Shown: positions 17,602 through 27,381, numbered from the stretch's first letter. The stretch: DNA of 64,000 bases from Opacimonas sp002292215 (GCA_943846745.1 OX044360.1:930001-994000); one strand, 5' to 3'. Translations and numbers: made by a program. Notes: a model not told the origin generated them from the letters alone.

Positions 17602-18354
17602 ATGCAAAGATTTAGCAATAAAGTTGTGTTTATCAGTGGTGCTGCTTCGGGGATTGGACGTGAAACTGCGGTTAGATTAGCGTCAGAGGGCGCTAGTCTA
17701 TTGTTGTGTGATATTGATGAGAAAGGTTTAGGCACCACACAAAAAGCATGCGAAGAACAGGGCGCGAAAACCACAATTTATCGTTGTGATGTATCCAACT
17801 ATGATGAATGTGTCAATGCAATAGATGCATGTATCACTCACTATGGTCAGCTCGACGTGTTATGCAATATTGCAGGAATCGCACAGATGCAGCATTTTAC
17901 CGATATTAGCCCTGCAGACTGGCATAAGATACTTGGGGTGAATTTATCTAGCGTGTTTTATTTATGTCAATTAGCAATGCCTCATTTAATCAAAACAAAA
18001 GGCAACATTGTCAATATGGCATCTTCAGCAGGTTTAGTCGGTCAGGCTTATACATCATCTTATTGTGCCACGAAAGCTGCAGTTGTGAACTTGTCTAAAT
18101 CACTGGCAATTGAATATTCCGCACAATCGGTAAGAGTCAATGCGTTATGTCCGGGTAATGTTAAGACCCCACTCGCCTCGAAACTGAATATCCCAGAAGA
18201 CATAGACAAGCGCTTACTTGGGCGAATGTTTCCTTTAATTGAGGCAGCACAACCTTGTGAGATAGCCGCAGCGGTTGCCTATTTAAGCTCTGATGAAGCA
18301 CGGTTTATTACTGGAGCGGCGTTACCTATTGATGGTGCACAAACGGCAGGATAA
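17602..18354 (+). CDS. short-chain dehydrogenase/reductase
   Basis: This is a classical SDR of about 250 residues: SGAASGIG, NIAGIAQ (instead of NNAG), and YCATKAA with the catalytic serine in MASSAG. An aspartate at the end of the second strand (LLCDIDEKG) indicates NAD as cofactor. A longer frame begins at 17557, but ATG 17602 is preferred because AAGGA (17590-17594) precedes it by 7 bases. It stands alone between divergent and convergent neighbours and has its own copy of the putative operator upstream. A hydroxysteroid dehydrogenase role is inferred from the cluster. Confidence 0.88.
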   Translation: MQRFSNKVVFISGAASGIGRETAVRLASEGASLLLCDIDEKGLGTTQKACEEQGAKTTIYRCDVSNYDECVNAIDACITHYGQLDVLCNIAGIAQMQHFTDISPADWHKILGVNLSSVFYLCQLAMPHLIKTKGNIVNMASSAGLVGQAYTSSYCATKAAVVNLSKSLAIEYSAQSVRVNALCPGNVKTPLASKLNIPEDIDKRLLGRMFPLIEAAQPCEIAAAVAYLSSDEARFITGAALPIDGAQTAG

Positions 18355-18377
18355 AAGATTTAGCTCGCATTTATGAG

Positions 18378-19196
18378 CTAGCGACGTACATCTATGTCAC
18401 TAGCTAGTTGTTGTGCATCTATGGTGCGACATTGCAATTTATCAGCCTCGTTGTGAGTGGCAATCCATAGTAATACTTCAGCAATTATCTCAGGCTCGAC
18501 GACAGCTTGACCAAGAGCTTTAACTCCCCTATCACCCAGTGTCGCACGAAGGGTTTCGGTATTAACCACTCCTGGATTAACGGTAAACGCGCGTATACCT
18601 TGCTTACCATGCTCAGTACTTATCATTCCTGATAAACGTGATATGGCAGCTTTGCCAGCACCATAAGCATACCCCCACCCGCCATCAATCGCGGGTATGG
18701 GCGGATCTTTTTCTCCAGCACCAGAGGTAATATTAATGATACAGCCCGCATTACGTTCTAGCATATTGGGGATGAGCATTTGCACGATTTGTACTGGTGC
18801 GTATAGGTAAGCTTTTGCTACTTTTTCAAGTGTTTGCGGTGTAATTTCCATTAATGGAATATTAAGATCTGGACCTTGATATATGGCATTATTGATTAAC
18901 ACATCAACCCTACCAAAATAGGCAAGTACTTGTTCTACTGCCACATTAATGGAATCTGGACATAATAAGTCCATTCTTAACGCTAATGCTTTATTTCCGG
19001 TCGCTTCGATCTCTTTCACCGTGTCTAATAAACTCCCGCATGCGTAGCTAGAGTGCGTTATCTTGTGACGTTTGGTGTTATTATTATCAAATTCTCTCGC
19101 GCTAATGGCTACATGATATCCCGCTTTAGCAAAAGCAATGGCTGTAGCACGGCCAATGCCACGACTTGCACCAGTAACAACCGCAACTTTTTGCAT
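18378..19196 (-). CDS. short-chain dehydrogenase/reductase (extended loop)
   Basis: This 272-residue SDR has TGASRGIG, NNAIYQG and YGAGKAA as its motifs. It differs from its neighbours by an insert of about 20 residues after the second strand (from FDNNNTKRH on) and by the GEKDPPIPAIDGG loop before the catalytic tyrosine. Such loops usually shape the substrate pocket. The gene converges with the SDR at 17602 and is divergent from the TonB-dependent receptor at 19496, whose promoter region carries the third putative operator. Function within the cluster is likely an oxidoreductase step of unknown substrate. Confidence 0.87.
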   Translation of the reverse strand: MQKVAVVTGASRGIGRATAIAFAKAGYHVAISAREFDNNNTKRHKITHSSYACGSLLDTVKEIEATGNKALALRMDLLCPDSINVAVEQVLAYFGRVDVLINNAIYQGPDLNIPLMEITPQTLEKVAKAYLYAPVQIVQMLIPNMLERNAGCIINITSGAGEKDPPIPAIDGGWGYAYGAGKAAISRLSGMISTEHGKQGIRAFTVNPGVVNTETLRATLGDRGVKALGQAVVEPEIIAEVLLWIATHNEADKLQCRTIDAQQLASDIDVRR

Positions 19197-19364
19197 CTTA
19201 GTATCTCTTTTTAAAATTGATATGTTAGTGATTTATTATTTATTTGTTAATCGGTTTACTTACATTATCAGTGTTAATATACAAATATCATGACTAACGT
19301 TGAATTATTTAAGTAGACGTCAACACTAGCATTCACAGCTAGAAAAATGACCAACCAATTTAAC

Positions 19365-19379
19365 TAGTCCAAATAGACG
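19365..19379. promoter_or_regulatory. putative operator, 15-bp near-palindrome (copy 3)
   Basis: Read on the minus strand the site is CGTCTATTTGGACTA. It lies in the 299-base divergent region between an SDR and the TonB-dependent receptor. A weaker relative (10 of 15 positions) ends at 19319 in the same region. Apart from these the region is AT-rich with no other clear structure. Confidence 0.6.
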
Positions 19380-19495
19380 TATCTCTGATAACTATTTTGT
19401 ACAAAACTCGATACAGTTGGGTAACAAAATATTAACAATGCATAAAGTGATTGATTCACTAATAAATTGTTAAAGGTTCAAATTAGGAGAATAAT

Positions 19496-21835
19496 ATGAA
19501 AATAATTAGCAATAAAGCGAAACAAAATTCAATTAAACCTTTGGTGTTTGCAATTACTTGTGCACTCTCTGGAAATGCTTTTGCATTTCAAGAACAAACT
19601 CAAGAATCAGAAAAAAATGATAATGTTGGTGTTGAACGTATTTCAGTAACGGCACAAAAACGCGTTACACCATTGCAAGAAACACCTATTGCAATCTCTG
19701 CATTTAATAGTGAGACGATTGAAAAATTAGGGATTGAAGATGTCTCTGATCTAAATAATTTAGCTCCCAACACTCTAGTTGTTGCGCCTATCGGCAGTGC
19801 TTACAATGTTGGTATCAATATTCGAGGAATTGGTACTGCCTCCCCATCTCTAGCAATTGATCCTAAAGTTGGTATATACGTTGATGGTGTTTACTATGCG
19901 CGGAACGTAGGAGCTATTCTTAGCATTGTTGATTTAGAACGTGTCGAAGTACTACGCGGACCACAAGGCACTTTGTGGGGTAAAAATACCACCGGTGGTG
20001 CTATCAGCATGGTTACTAAAGGCCCAGCTGATGAATTTGGTTTTAGCCAGCGTTTCTCCGTTGGTAATTTTGGATTAAAAAGTTCTCTAACCTCTGTTGA
20101 TACAGGTGAAAACAGCGGTTTTTCTGCTAAATTTACGTATTTGAAAAGTGAAGAAGATGGTTGGGCAACTAACGTGTATGCTGGTGCCAAAGAAAAAGAT
20201 CTAGGCGCAAAAGAAACTGACGCGTTTCGTATCGCTTTACAATACGAAACTGATAAATTAAAAGTTAATTATACCCATGACAACACTGACGGAAGTGCAG
20301 TTTCAATACCTGTGCAAGTCAGTAATGTTCGTCCTTATTTTACTGACCCTACAGTACCTACCCGACATATGGGTACAGGTGTGTTCTATGGTGGTAATGT
20401 CTTTGCACTAATGGCAGAAAATGAGTTCACTGGTGGTAGACAAGAAATATTTGAACTCGATCAACATGGCCGAGAGTATGTAAAAATCTCAGGGCATGCA
20501 TTAAATGTAGAGTGGGATTTTGCTGAAAATCATCGCTTAAAATCGATTACCTCATCCCGTAAATACTCCTCTGATATCCCAGATGGAGTTGATTCTGATG
20601 GTGGCGCTTATTTTGGGGCTGAGCTTGATGCAACATTCCAGCCTACAGGTAACTTTGGCCCTATTCCTGCTTTTCATTTCTATAACCAAAAATCTCAAGA
20701 ACAAACTTCACAAGAGTTCCAGCTTTTAGGTAATTTCATGGATGGTAGACTTGAATATGTAGCTGGTTATTTCTACTTCAGTGAAGAAGGTCAAGAAAAT
20801 AATCCTTGGGAAATTGGTATTTTTACTGGCCAAGGGGCTAATTTATTATTTGATACTCCATTAGAATGGGGTGGTTTTTATAAATCAACATCTGATGCAA
20901 AAGCCTTGTTTGCACAAGTTAATTATGATGTAAATGACAAATTAAACCTATCGGTAGGTATTCGTAATACCAAAGATGAAAAATCCATTACGCAACTGGC
21001 CGCTCCTGATCCAATGCTCCGCAATGATAAAAGTGCTAAAGAAGATTGGAGTAAGACAGTAGGTTCAATCGTAGCTAATTATGTACGAGACGAAAATACC
21101 ACTTTCTATGCTTCAATTTCTCAAGGTTATGCTGCAGGTATTTATAATCCTGGTACAGTAGACCGTTTTGCCTACTTAAATCCAGCTAATATGGGTGAGG
21201 CAATATATGATGGCAGCTTAATTCCAGGAAACCCTGAAGATACCACCGCTTATGAGATCGGTGCTAAAATGTTCATGCTAGATGATCGATTAATGCTTAA
21301 TACTGCAGTATTTTTAAATGATAATACAAATTTATTAGTCACTGTTTTCGATGGCACAATACAACGAGCTCTTAATTCCGGTGAGTCTGAAACCATTGGG
21401 TATGAAATTGATGCACAATTTGCGGTTACATCTGATCTGTCTTTAAGTGCAACATACGGTTATCGCGATACTGAATATTCGTTAGAAGAATTTACAGATG
21501 TTGATACATTCTCAGCAACGTTTGGTTTAGATTGGAATGTCGCTGATTTTGAGTTTGGAAGTATGAACCTCAATATCAACTATGTGATGAATGACGATAA
21601 TCAGTTTAATAATAACGACCCAACTCTAGTTGGCGAAGCATACAATTTACTAAATGCACGCTTGACATTATCTGATATTAACGTTGGAGAGAGATCAAAT
21701 TTAAAAGTATCTCTTTGGGGTCGTAACATAACTGATGAAGTATACACTTTACATGGCGCTAACTTTAGTTTCTATGACACACATGTTTATGGGACACCTG
21801 CAAGTTTTGGTTTAGACGTCAGTTTTACTTACTAA
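19496..21835 (+). CDS. TonB-dependent outer-membrane receptor
   Basis: This 779-residue receptor begins with a signal peptide (cleaved near NAFAFQ), followed by a TonB box (ISVTAQKR), a plug domain with the motif LRGPQGTLWGKNTTGG, and a 22-strand barrel ending in an aromatic residue (SFTY). Such receptors carry large or scarce compounds across the outer membrane using TonB/ExbBD energy. The VTAQKR-type branch is common next to catabolic genes in marine and sphingomonad bacteria. Its place between the SDR/reductase genes and the ETF pair, and the putative operator upstream, suggest import of the cluster's hydrophobic substrate. AGGAG precedes the ATG. Confidence 0.93.
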   Translation: MKIISNKAKQNSIKPLVFAITCALSGNAFAFQEQTQESEKNDNVGVERISVTAQKRVTPLQETPIAISAFNSETIEKLGIEDVSDLNNLAPNTLVVAPIGSAYNVGINIRGIGTASPSLAIDPKVGIYVDGVYYARNVGAILSIVDLERVEVLRGPQGTLWGKNTTGGAISMVTKGPADEFGFSQRFSVGNFGLKSSLTSVDTGENSGFSAKFTYLKSEEDGWATNVYAGAKEKDLGAKETDAFRIALQYETDKLKVNYTHDNTDGSAVSIPVQVSNVRPYFTDPTVPTRHMGTGVFYGGNVFALMAENEFTGGRQEIFELDQHGREYVKISGHALNVEWDFAENHRLKSITSSRKYSSDIPDGVDSDGGAYFGAELDATFQPTGNFGPIPAFHFYNQKSQEQTSQEFQLLGNFMDGRLEYVAGYFYFSEEGQENNPWEIGIFTGQGANLLFDTPLEWGGFYKSTSDAKALFAQVNYDVNDKLNLSVGIRNTKDEKSITQLAAPDPMLRNDKSAKEDWSKTVGSIVANYVRDENTTFYASISQGYAAGIYNPGTVDRFAYLNPANMGEAIYDGSLIPGNPEDTTAYEIGAKMFMLDDRLMLNTAVFLNDNTNLLVTVFDGTIQRALNSGESETIGYEIDAQFAVTSDLSLSATYGYRDTEYSLEEFTDVDTFSATFGLDWNVADFEFGSMNLNINYVMNDDNQFNNNDPTLVGEAYNLLNARLTLSDINVGERSNLKVSLWGRNITDEVYTLHGANFSFYDTHVYGTPASFGLDVSFTY

Positions 21836-21859
21836 GTAAATCAGCAAAATAAACAAAAT

Positions 21860-21887
21860 AAGGCCTTAATATTCGTATTAAGGCCTT
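21860..21887 (+). terminator. strong stem-loop after the TonB receptor
   Basis: Arms 21860-21871 and 21876-21887 pair perfectly over 12 bp around a TTCG tetraloop, one of the most stable loops. Only a short T-run follows. It separates the receptor from the ETF genes and probably terminates or attenuates transcription into them. Confidence 0.75.
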
Positions 21888-21939
21888 TATATTGAAAAGT
21901 AATTCCCCCTTAATTTTCGTGTTTACCAAAGGAGAAGAA

Positions 21940-22689
21940 ATGAAAATATTAGTACCTGTAAAACGTGCTATCGACTACAACGTTAAAGTGCGTGTAAAAC
22001 CAGATAATTCAGGTCTAGATTTAGCAAACGCAAAAATGTCAATTAACCCATTTTGTGAAATCGCTGTTGAAGAAGCAGTTCGATTAAAAGAAAAAGGTAT
22101 AGCAACCGAAGTCGTCATTATTTCCATTGGTGATAAAGCTTGTCAGGAACAAATTCGTACGGCTTTAGCACTAGGTGCTGATAGGGGCATTCAAATTGAC
22201 ACTCCTAATGCGCTAGATTCATTACAAGTCGCTAAATTACTGCAAAAAGTAGTAGAAGAAGAGTCACCTGATTTAGTTATTTTAGGAAAGCAATCGATAG
22301 ATTCAGATAATAACCAAACTGGCCAAATGCTAGCAGCTTTATGTGGATTGCCTCAAGGCACGTTTGCATCGGTGGTAGATATCAATGACAACAAGGTCAA
22401 TGTGACTAGAGAAGTCGACGGCGGTTTACAAACCATTGCGCTTACGTTACCAGCAATAGTGACGACTGATTTACGGTTAAATGAGCCGCGTTATGCCTCA
22501 TTACCCAATATAATGAAAGCAAAACGTAAACCACTTGATGTCAAATCTGCTGCAGATTACGGCATTGACTTAAGCTCAAAACTGACTGTATTGAAATATG
22601 AAGCACCGGCTCAACGTAAAGGTGGCGTCAAAGTCGCTGACGTAGCAGAGTTAGTCGAAAAATTAAAAAATGAAGCAAAGGTGATTTAA
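21940..22689 (+). CDS. etfB: electron transfer flavoprotein, beta subunit
   Basis: This is a protein of about 249 residues with the adenine-nucleotide alpha-hydrolase-like fold of ETF beta, beginning MKILVPVKRAIDYN. The region with LGKQSIDSDNNQTGQMLA is the AMP-binding part, and the DLRLNEPRYASLPNIMKA stretch is the recognition loop that docks acyl-CoA dehydrogenases. An open frame begins at 21892, but ATG 21940 is preferred since AAGGAG lies just upstream. Its stop overlaps the etfA start by one base. It would collect electrons from the dehydrogenases of the side-chain operon and pass them to ETF-quinone oxidoreductase. It may also be the general ETF of the cell. Confidence 0.95.
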   Translation: MKILVPVKRAIDYNVKVRVKPDNSGLDLANAKMSINPFCEIAVEEAVRLKEKGIATEVVIISIGDKACQEQIRTALALGADRGIQIDTPNALDSLQVAKLLQKVVEEESPDLVILGKQSIDSDNNQTGQMLAALCGLPQGTFASVVDINDNKVNVTREVDGGLQTIALTLPAIVTTDLRLNEPRYASLPNIMKAKRKPLDVKSAADYGIDLSSKLTVLKYEAPAQRKGGVKVADVAELVEKLKNEAKVI

Positions 22690-23615
22690 TGACTATTTTA
22701 ATTTATGCAGAGCATGATAACTCACAACTCAAATCAGAAACGCTAAAGCTCGTTACTGCAGCGCAAGCCATCGGCAATGATATTCATGTGTTAGTTGCAG
22801 GTAAAGATTGTACTGATGTCGCTAGAAAAGCTGCTGATATCAGTGGAGTTAGCAAAGTATTCATTGCAGATAATGCAGCTTATGAATATCAATTGGCTGA
22901 AAATATTGCAGAGCTTGTAATTGAACTGGGGAAAGACTATAACCATATTCTCAGTGCTGCCACTACCACAGGTAAAAACTTTATGCCTCGTGTTGCTGCA
23001 TTACTCGACGTCGCACAAATTTCTGACATTATAGCTGTCATCAGCGCAGACACATTTGCCCGCCCTATTTATGCAGGAAATGCTATTGCGACGGTGCAAT
23101 CCGCTGATACTATTAAAGTCATCACCGTTCGAACTTCGGCATTTGATAGCGCTAGCGAAGGGAATAATGCTCCTATTGAAGCTGTTGAGTTTGTTACAGT
23201 ATCGAATAATTCTGAATTTGTATCTGCAGAATTGACCGTATCTGAGCGTCCTGAGCTTACCGCTGCTGAGGTTATTATCTCTGGTGGCCGTGGTATGCAA
23301 AACGGTGAAAACTTCAAATTACTTGATGGGATTGCGGATAAATTGGGTGCTGCTATGGGTGCATCTCGTGCAGCTGTTGATGCAGGCTTTGTGCCTAATG
23401 ACATGCAAGTCGGTCAAACCGGTAAGATTGTCGCACCTCAATTATATATCGCTGTAGGTATATCTGGTGCTATTCAGCATCTAGCAGGCATGAAAGATTC
23501 AAAAGTCATTGTTGCCATCAACAAAGATGAAGATGCGCCTATTTTTCAGGTTGCCGACTATGGTTTGGTTGGTGATTTGTTTGATGTCTTGCCTGAACTG
23601 GAAGCGGCTTTGTAA
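22689..23615 (+). CDS. etfA: electron transfer flavoprotein, alpha subunit
   Basis: This 308-residue ETF alpha subunit has an N-terminal nucleotide-hydrolase-like domain and a C-terminal FAD-binding domain. The FAD motif is visible from about residue 196: SGGRGMQNGENF, then GAAMGASRAAVDAG, GQTGKIVAPQLYIAVG and INKDEDAPIFQVADYG. The start codon overlaps the etfB stop (TAATG), so the two subunits are translationally coupled. The flavoprotein shuttles electrons between acyl-CoA dehydrogenases and the respiratory chain. Confidence 0.96.
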   Translation: MTILIYAEHDNSQLKSETLKLVTAAQAIGNDIHVLVAGKDCTDVARKAADISGVSKVFIADNAAYEYQLAENIAELVIELGKDYNHILSAATTTGKNFMPRVAALLDVAQISDIIAVISADTFARPIYAGNAIATVQSADTIKVITVRTSAFDSASEGNNAPIEAVEFVTVSNNSEFVSAELTVSERPELTAAEVIISGGRGMQNGENFKLLDGIADKLGAAMGASRAAVDAGFVPNDMQVGQTGKIVAPQLYIAVGISGAIQHLAGMKDSKVIVAINKDEDAPIFQVADYGLVGDLFDVLPELEAAL

Positions 23616-23643
23616 GCGATAAACATTATTTATATTACTGTTT

Positions 23644-23681
23644 GGATATTATGATATCGACAGATTTAAGTCATAATATCC
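23644..23681. terminator. hairpin after etfA
   Basis: Perfect 11-bp arms at 23644-23654 and 23671-23681 enclose a 16-base loop between the convergent etfA and DUF1501 genes. No strong U-run follows on either strand, so it is a probable but atypical terminator. Confidence 0.5.
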
Positions 23682-23714
23682 GAGTTTAATTCTATTTAAA
23701 TTAAAAACAATGCA

Positions 23715-25070
23715 TTAAGAAAACATATTCAGTCCAGCGGGATCAAAACGGTGTAAATTGGGAAACACATCATTTATTTCACTTTGCCCTAATCCAAACC
23801 ATTGAGCAATCTCAGCGCCAAACTGATCAATAGACGTTGTTGGAATGATACGTCCATCACCCAAATCATCATTACTATTAATCACTTGCGCAGGCATGTG
23901 ACCAAAAATACGACCACCACGCACCGGCTCCCCCATAATGATTTGGTTACCTGCCCAACCATGGTCGGTACCATCACCATTAGAGGTTAACGTGCGTCCA
24001 AACTCTGATTGGGTAAACGTCACAACCTGTTCACTGAGTCCTCTAGCTTGCAGATCAGCATCAAATCCAGCCAATGCTAAGCTCAATGTTTGTTGTAACC
24101 GTGGGAGTAAATACGCTTGATTATCATGGGTATCAAATCCACCTAATGACGCAAAAAATATCTGACGAGATTGTCCTAACGTCGATTGCGCAGCGATCAA
24201 TTTTGCAATCGCTTGTAACTGTTTGGCTAAGTCTTCATTAGTTCCATAATCAACGCTTGTTGCATCAATTGGTGCTAGTGCTGCACTAAGATTAGCGTTA
24301 TTTTCACGTACATCCAAAATCTTATTAGCATAAGCTCGGCTAAATGTATCATCCGCTGAGTTTACCATTCGAAGATGATGCTCAATACGTGCATTATTCC
24401 AATCGTATGTCGGGTTTAAACCACCAAACTGCTCTACACCTTCACTATTCATCGAATAATGTTGTGCAATACGCCCACTTTGAAACTGATTGGTGCCACC
24501 TAAACTAAAACTCAATGGTAAGCGTTGATTAGCATCCATTAACAAATCGGCCATTCGACCACCCCACCCTGAGGTATTATTAGTATCCATTAACCCGCTT
24601 TGCCATAACGATTGTTGATCATTATGAGAAAATAACTGAGGGGGTTTTAATTGACTGTTACTCAATAATTCTGACTTTGTGGCGGGTGCTAACATAGGAC
24701 CCATATTGCTGACAATGGATGCTCGTCCAGAATTAAATAATTGTTGTAACGCACTGGCATTACGATGAAAACCTAAATCCATTGTGTCTGTTTGATTAAG
24801 CCCAACCAGATCCTCTTGCTGATAGGCTAAGGATTGTCTTGTCCGCGCGTAATCTTGATAATCGTTACCTGTACTTGGCACAACCAAATTAAAGCTATCG
24901 TGACCACCATACAGAAAAATACACACCATCGCTTTGTGATCACCAAAACGCTGGGCAGAATTAACCTCAGCCATTGAATTAACAATTTTGAGTTGACCTG
25001 CAAGACCTGAAGATGTGGTCAGGGCCCCGATAGAAGCCAAGGATGCTTTTAAAAATTGACGTTTATTCAT
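23715..25070 (-). CDS. DUF1501 family secreted protein
   Basis: This 451-residue protein of the DUF1501 family, related to the alkaline phosphatase/sulfatase fold, has unknown function. The N terminus (NKRQFLKASLAS) resembles a Tat signal in which the twin arginine is KR. Family landmarks are CIFLYGGHDSFN near residue 50, FASLGGFDTHDNQ and TQSEFGRTLTSNGDGTDHGWAGN. It is 9 bases downstream of a DUF1800 gene. These two families occur as pairs in many bacteria. Catalytic residues have not been established for the family, so no reaction is assigned. Confidence 0.88.
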   Translation of the reverse strand: MNKRQFLKASLASIGALTTSSGLAGQLKIVNSMAEVNSAQRFGDHKAMVCIFLYGGHDSFNLVVPSTGNDYQDYARTRQSLAYQQEDLVGLNQTDTMDLGFHRNASALQQLFNSGRASIVSNMGPMLAPATKSELLSNSQLKPPQLFSHNDQQSLWQSGLMDTNNTSGWGGRMADLLMDANQRLPLSFSLGGTNQFQSGRIAQHYSMNSEGVEQFGGLNPTYDWNNARIEHHLRMVNSADDTFSRAYANKILDVRENNANLSAALAPIDATSVDYGTNEDLAKQLQAIAKLIAAQSTLGQSRQIFFASLGGFDTHDNQAYLLPRLQQTLSLALAGFDADLQARGLSEQVVTFTQSEFGRTLTSNGDGTDHGWAGNQIIMGEPVRGGRIFGHMPAQVINSNDDLGDGRIIPTTSIDQFGAEIAQWFGLGQSEINDVFPNLHRFDPAGLNMFS

Positions 25071-25079
25071 TATCGGCTC

Positions 25080-26837
25080 CTAGCGCTGCACAGCAAATTG
25101 AGGTGAACCTGTCACCATAAAGGTTAACTCTCTAACTCGCTCTTTAGGCTGTGTCCATTGTTGTAGTTGCGTATCATAGTCACGTAAGGTTTGGCGCATG
25201 GTCGCGTTCATTGAACCGGACATTAGCACAATATCAAGCCAATCAATAAACACATCAACATCTTGATCTAAAATCGTTTCGAATTGTTCATAATTAAGCG
25301 TTAGACGTCTATCATGTCCATTATCCACTTCTACAATCGTCGGCGCCCATATTGACATCCACGCAGCATGATTAGAATTACGGACCATATAGGTATCATT
25401 GATAATTTGCATTTCAGGCGAGACTAAACCAGCATCATTGAGTGCGCCAACGGGTGAAAAATCTGGAGAATAAAAATTAAAGACTGAGGGAGAGGCTAGC
25501 GGAGCTTGATTATGTTGATAATCCGTCCATTGTGGCTGCATGATGTCGGGCATATACACCCCAAATGCACGCATGTATTGCATGCCACGGATCAATGGTT
25601 CTTTGACTTTGCCAAAATGATTAGCTTGCTGACTTGGCTCTGTGCGAGCTTCCTCATCGAGAAGTATCGCTTTGACCACAGCACCTAAATCGCCACGCTC
25701 ATCATTGCCATTATTTTCAAACACAGCAGCAACACGTCCCACATACTGAGTCGTTGGATTGGATGTCACCAAACGTTGAATTAAATGTTTAGATACAAAC
25801 GGTGCAACATTTTGATGTTGAAATAAACTATTTATAGCCAACTGCATTGCTGTTTCACCGTCGGTCCCTGGCTCTACAACCACATCATTTAATAACATTT
25901 TACGTTCTTCAATAGCATGATATTGAGGTACCAAAATCATTTGATTTCTAAAATTACGATTTCCCCACCAGTCATACCAATTCGCTGCCGTGGTGCCATA
26001 AAAATTCCAGCCAGTAAATACATGTGCATACGCTTTTACTGTGTCTATGTCATAAGTCGGAATGGGTTCACCATTATTGCTTTTAAGTGTGCCGTCAAGA
26101 TTAAGCTCATCTAATCCAATGGTGAATAATTGCATCACTTCACGGGCAAAATTTTCATCAGGACGAATATTATTCGCCGCGTTAGGCTTTTCATTCCCTA
26201 ACATATTCAAATACACGCCCATGACTGGGGACAGAGTAACAAATTCAAGCAGATCACGATAATTTCCAAACGCATATTCAGCGAGTCCATCATAATAGGT
26301 CGCAATACCAAGGTGCTCGCTATCTAACTGACTTTTATCTGATACCACAAATAACTGGCTCAAAGCAAAGGCAACACGTTGACGCAATTGATCTTCACCA
26401 TGCAGTGCAATGTCCATCCACGCGCCATAGCGATGCCCATTCCATGGCCATTCAGCACCTTGTTCTTGCGCGTTGATGTCAGCGTTATAAATAGCTAACG
26501 TCTTGGCTCGATGAGCACTTTGCTGAACATGCATTTGTGCATCAATCCAGGCTGGCAGTCCACTTTGAGCAACCGCTTCTATTTCTTGCAGCGTTGGCCC
26601 AAACGTCGCTTGGGTTAAGAAACGTGCAGCATCAGTGAGACTAGTTGGCTCAGAGGTATTCGTCGCCGATGTTGGCGTTAAAGGTGTTGACGTTGAAAGT
26701 GTTGTGGGTGAAGTCGTAGAAGACGGTGACAATGTAATGCCTGAACCGATCCCTGAGTCAGCGCCACCTCCGCATGCGGAAATTAAAGTAACACAAAATA
26801 CAAGAGCAAAATATTTAGGCATAAGTCGATACAACAC
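25080..26837 (-). CDS. DUF1800 family lipoprotein
   Basis: This 585-residue protein carries a lipoprotein signal peptide with the lipobox LISAC (cysteine at residue 22), so it is probably anchored in a membrane facing the periplasm or the outside. A low-complexity Ser/Thr/Pro linker (residues 30-68) precedes the DUF1800 domain, marked by AARFLTQATFGPT, NFAREVMQLFTIGLDEL and HVFTGW. It leads the pair with the DUF1501 protein. Function is unknown in the family; co-export of a protein complex is a reasonable guess. GAG/AAG-type ribosome sites are weak here. Confidence 0.88.
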   Translation of the reverse strand: MLYRLMPKYFALVFCVTLISACGGGADSGIGSGITLSPSSTTSPTTLSTSTPLTPTSATNTSEPTSLTDAARFLTQATFGPTLQEIEAVAQSGLPAWIDAQMHVQQSAHRAKTLAIYNADINAQEQGAEWPWNGHRYGAWMDIALHGEDQLRQRVAFALSQLFVVSDKSQLDSEHLGIATYYDGLAEYAFGNYRDLLEFVTLSPVMGVYLNMLGNEKPNAANNIRPDENFAREVMQLFTIGLDELNLDGTLKSNNGEPIPTYDIDTVKAYAHVFTGWNFYGTTAANWYDWWGNRNFRNQMILVPQYHAIEERKMLLNDVVVEPGTDGETAMQLAINSLFQHQNVAPFVSKHLIQRLVTSNPTTQYVGRVAAVFENNGNDERGDLGAVVKAILLDEEARTEPSQQANHFGKVKEPLIRGMQYMRAFGVYMPDIMQPQWTDYQHNQAPLASPSVFNFYSPDFSPVGALNDAGLVSPEMQIINDTYMVRNSNHAAWMSIWAPTIVEVDNGHDRRLTLNYEQFETILDQDVDVFIDWLDIVLMSGSMNATMRQTLRDYDTQLQQWTQPKERVRELTFMVTGSPQFAVQR

Positions 26838-26970
26838 GAAAAGTTAACAACATGTTAATCTTATCTTTTTTGTAAAATATTGCAATCTCTTAGCAGATAC
26901 ATAGGTATAAATTCACTTTAAAAAAATAAAATTTGATATCGACTATATTGACAGCTCTATAGGATAAAGC

Positions 26971-27243
26971 TTACATCCCATTATGCTCGACGACGGTCTT
27001 AGCACCTGTACGTTCAATAACTTTTAGTAACGTCGTTTGTAATGTTTCATCTTGGCGCGCGTCACCATTACATGAGAATTTTTCGTGTTGAGCTGACGCA
27101 TTTTCTTCAATAACAAAACTCATTTCCACGTCTGAAATCGTTGTTCCCTTTCCGGCCATATAAGTTAAGGTGATCACCGGATATCCTTGAAACCCTTTGT
27201 TGACCCGTTTGGCAATACGTTTTGTTGCTTTATCTACATTCAT
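26971..27243 (-). CDS. small hypothetical protein
   Basis: This is a 90-residue soluble protein I do not recognise. It starts with a basic stretch (KATKRIAKRVNKG) and continues with a mixed alpha/beta sequence, with no signal peptide or membrane segment. The single cysteine in FSCNGDA is not part of a metal motif. It is divergent from the spermidine-synthase-like gene across 138 bases. Its length, clean codon use and separate position suggest a real gene. No function is proposed. Confidence 0.6.
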   Translation of the reverse strand: MNVDKATKRIAKRVNKGFQGYPVITLTYMAGKGTTISDVEMSFVIEENASAQHEKFSCNGDARQDETLQTTLLKVIERTGAKTVVEHNGM

Positions 27244-27381
27244 ACTAATTATCCAATAAGGCTAGACTAAATTTGTCGCGCCATGAGTTATAATGGTAAT
27301 CTACACAGGTATTGATTTATTATCACGCTTTTATAACGATTTAACGATGATTAAACACACAATTTAGGATGTACTACTACT

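Noticed and set aside
18361..18380. 6-bp inverted repeat TAGCTC/GAGCTA between convergent SDR genes
   Set aside because: The stem is short, lacks a U-run and overlaps a stop codon, so a terminator is not supported.
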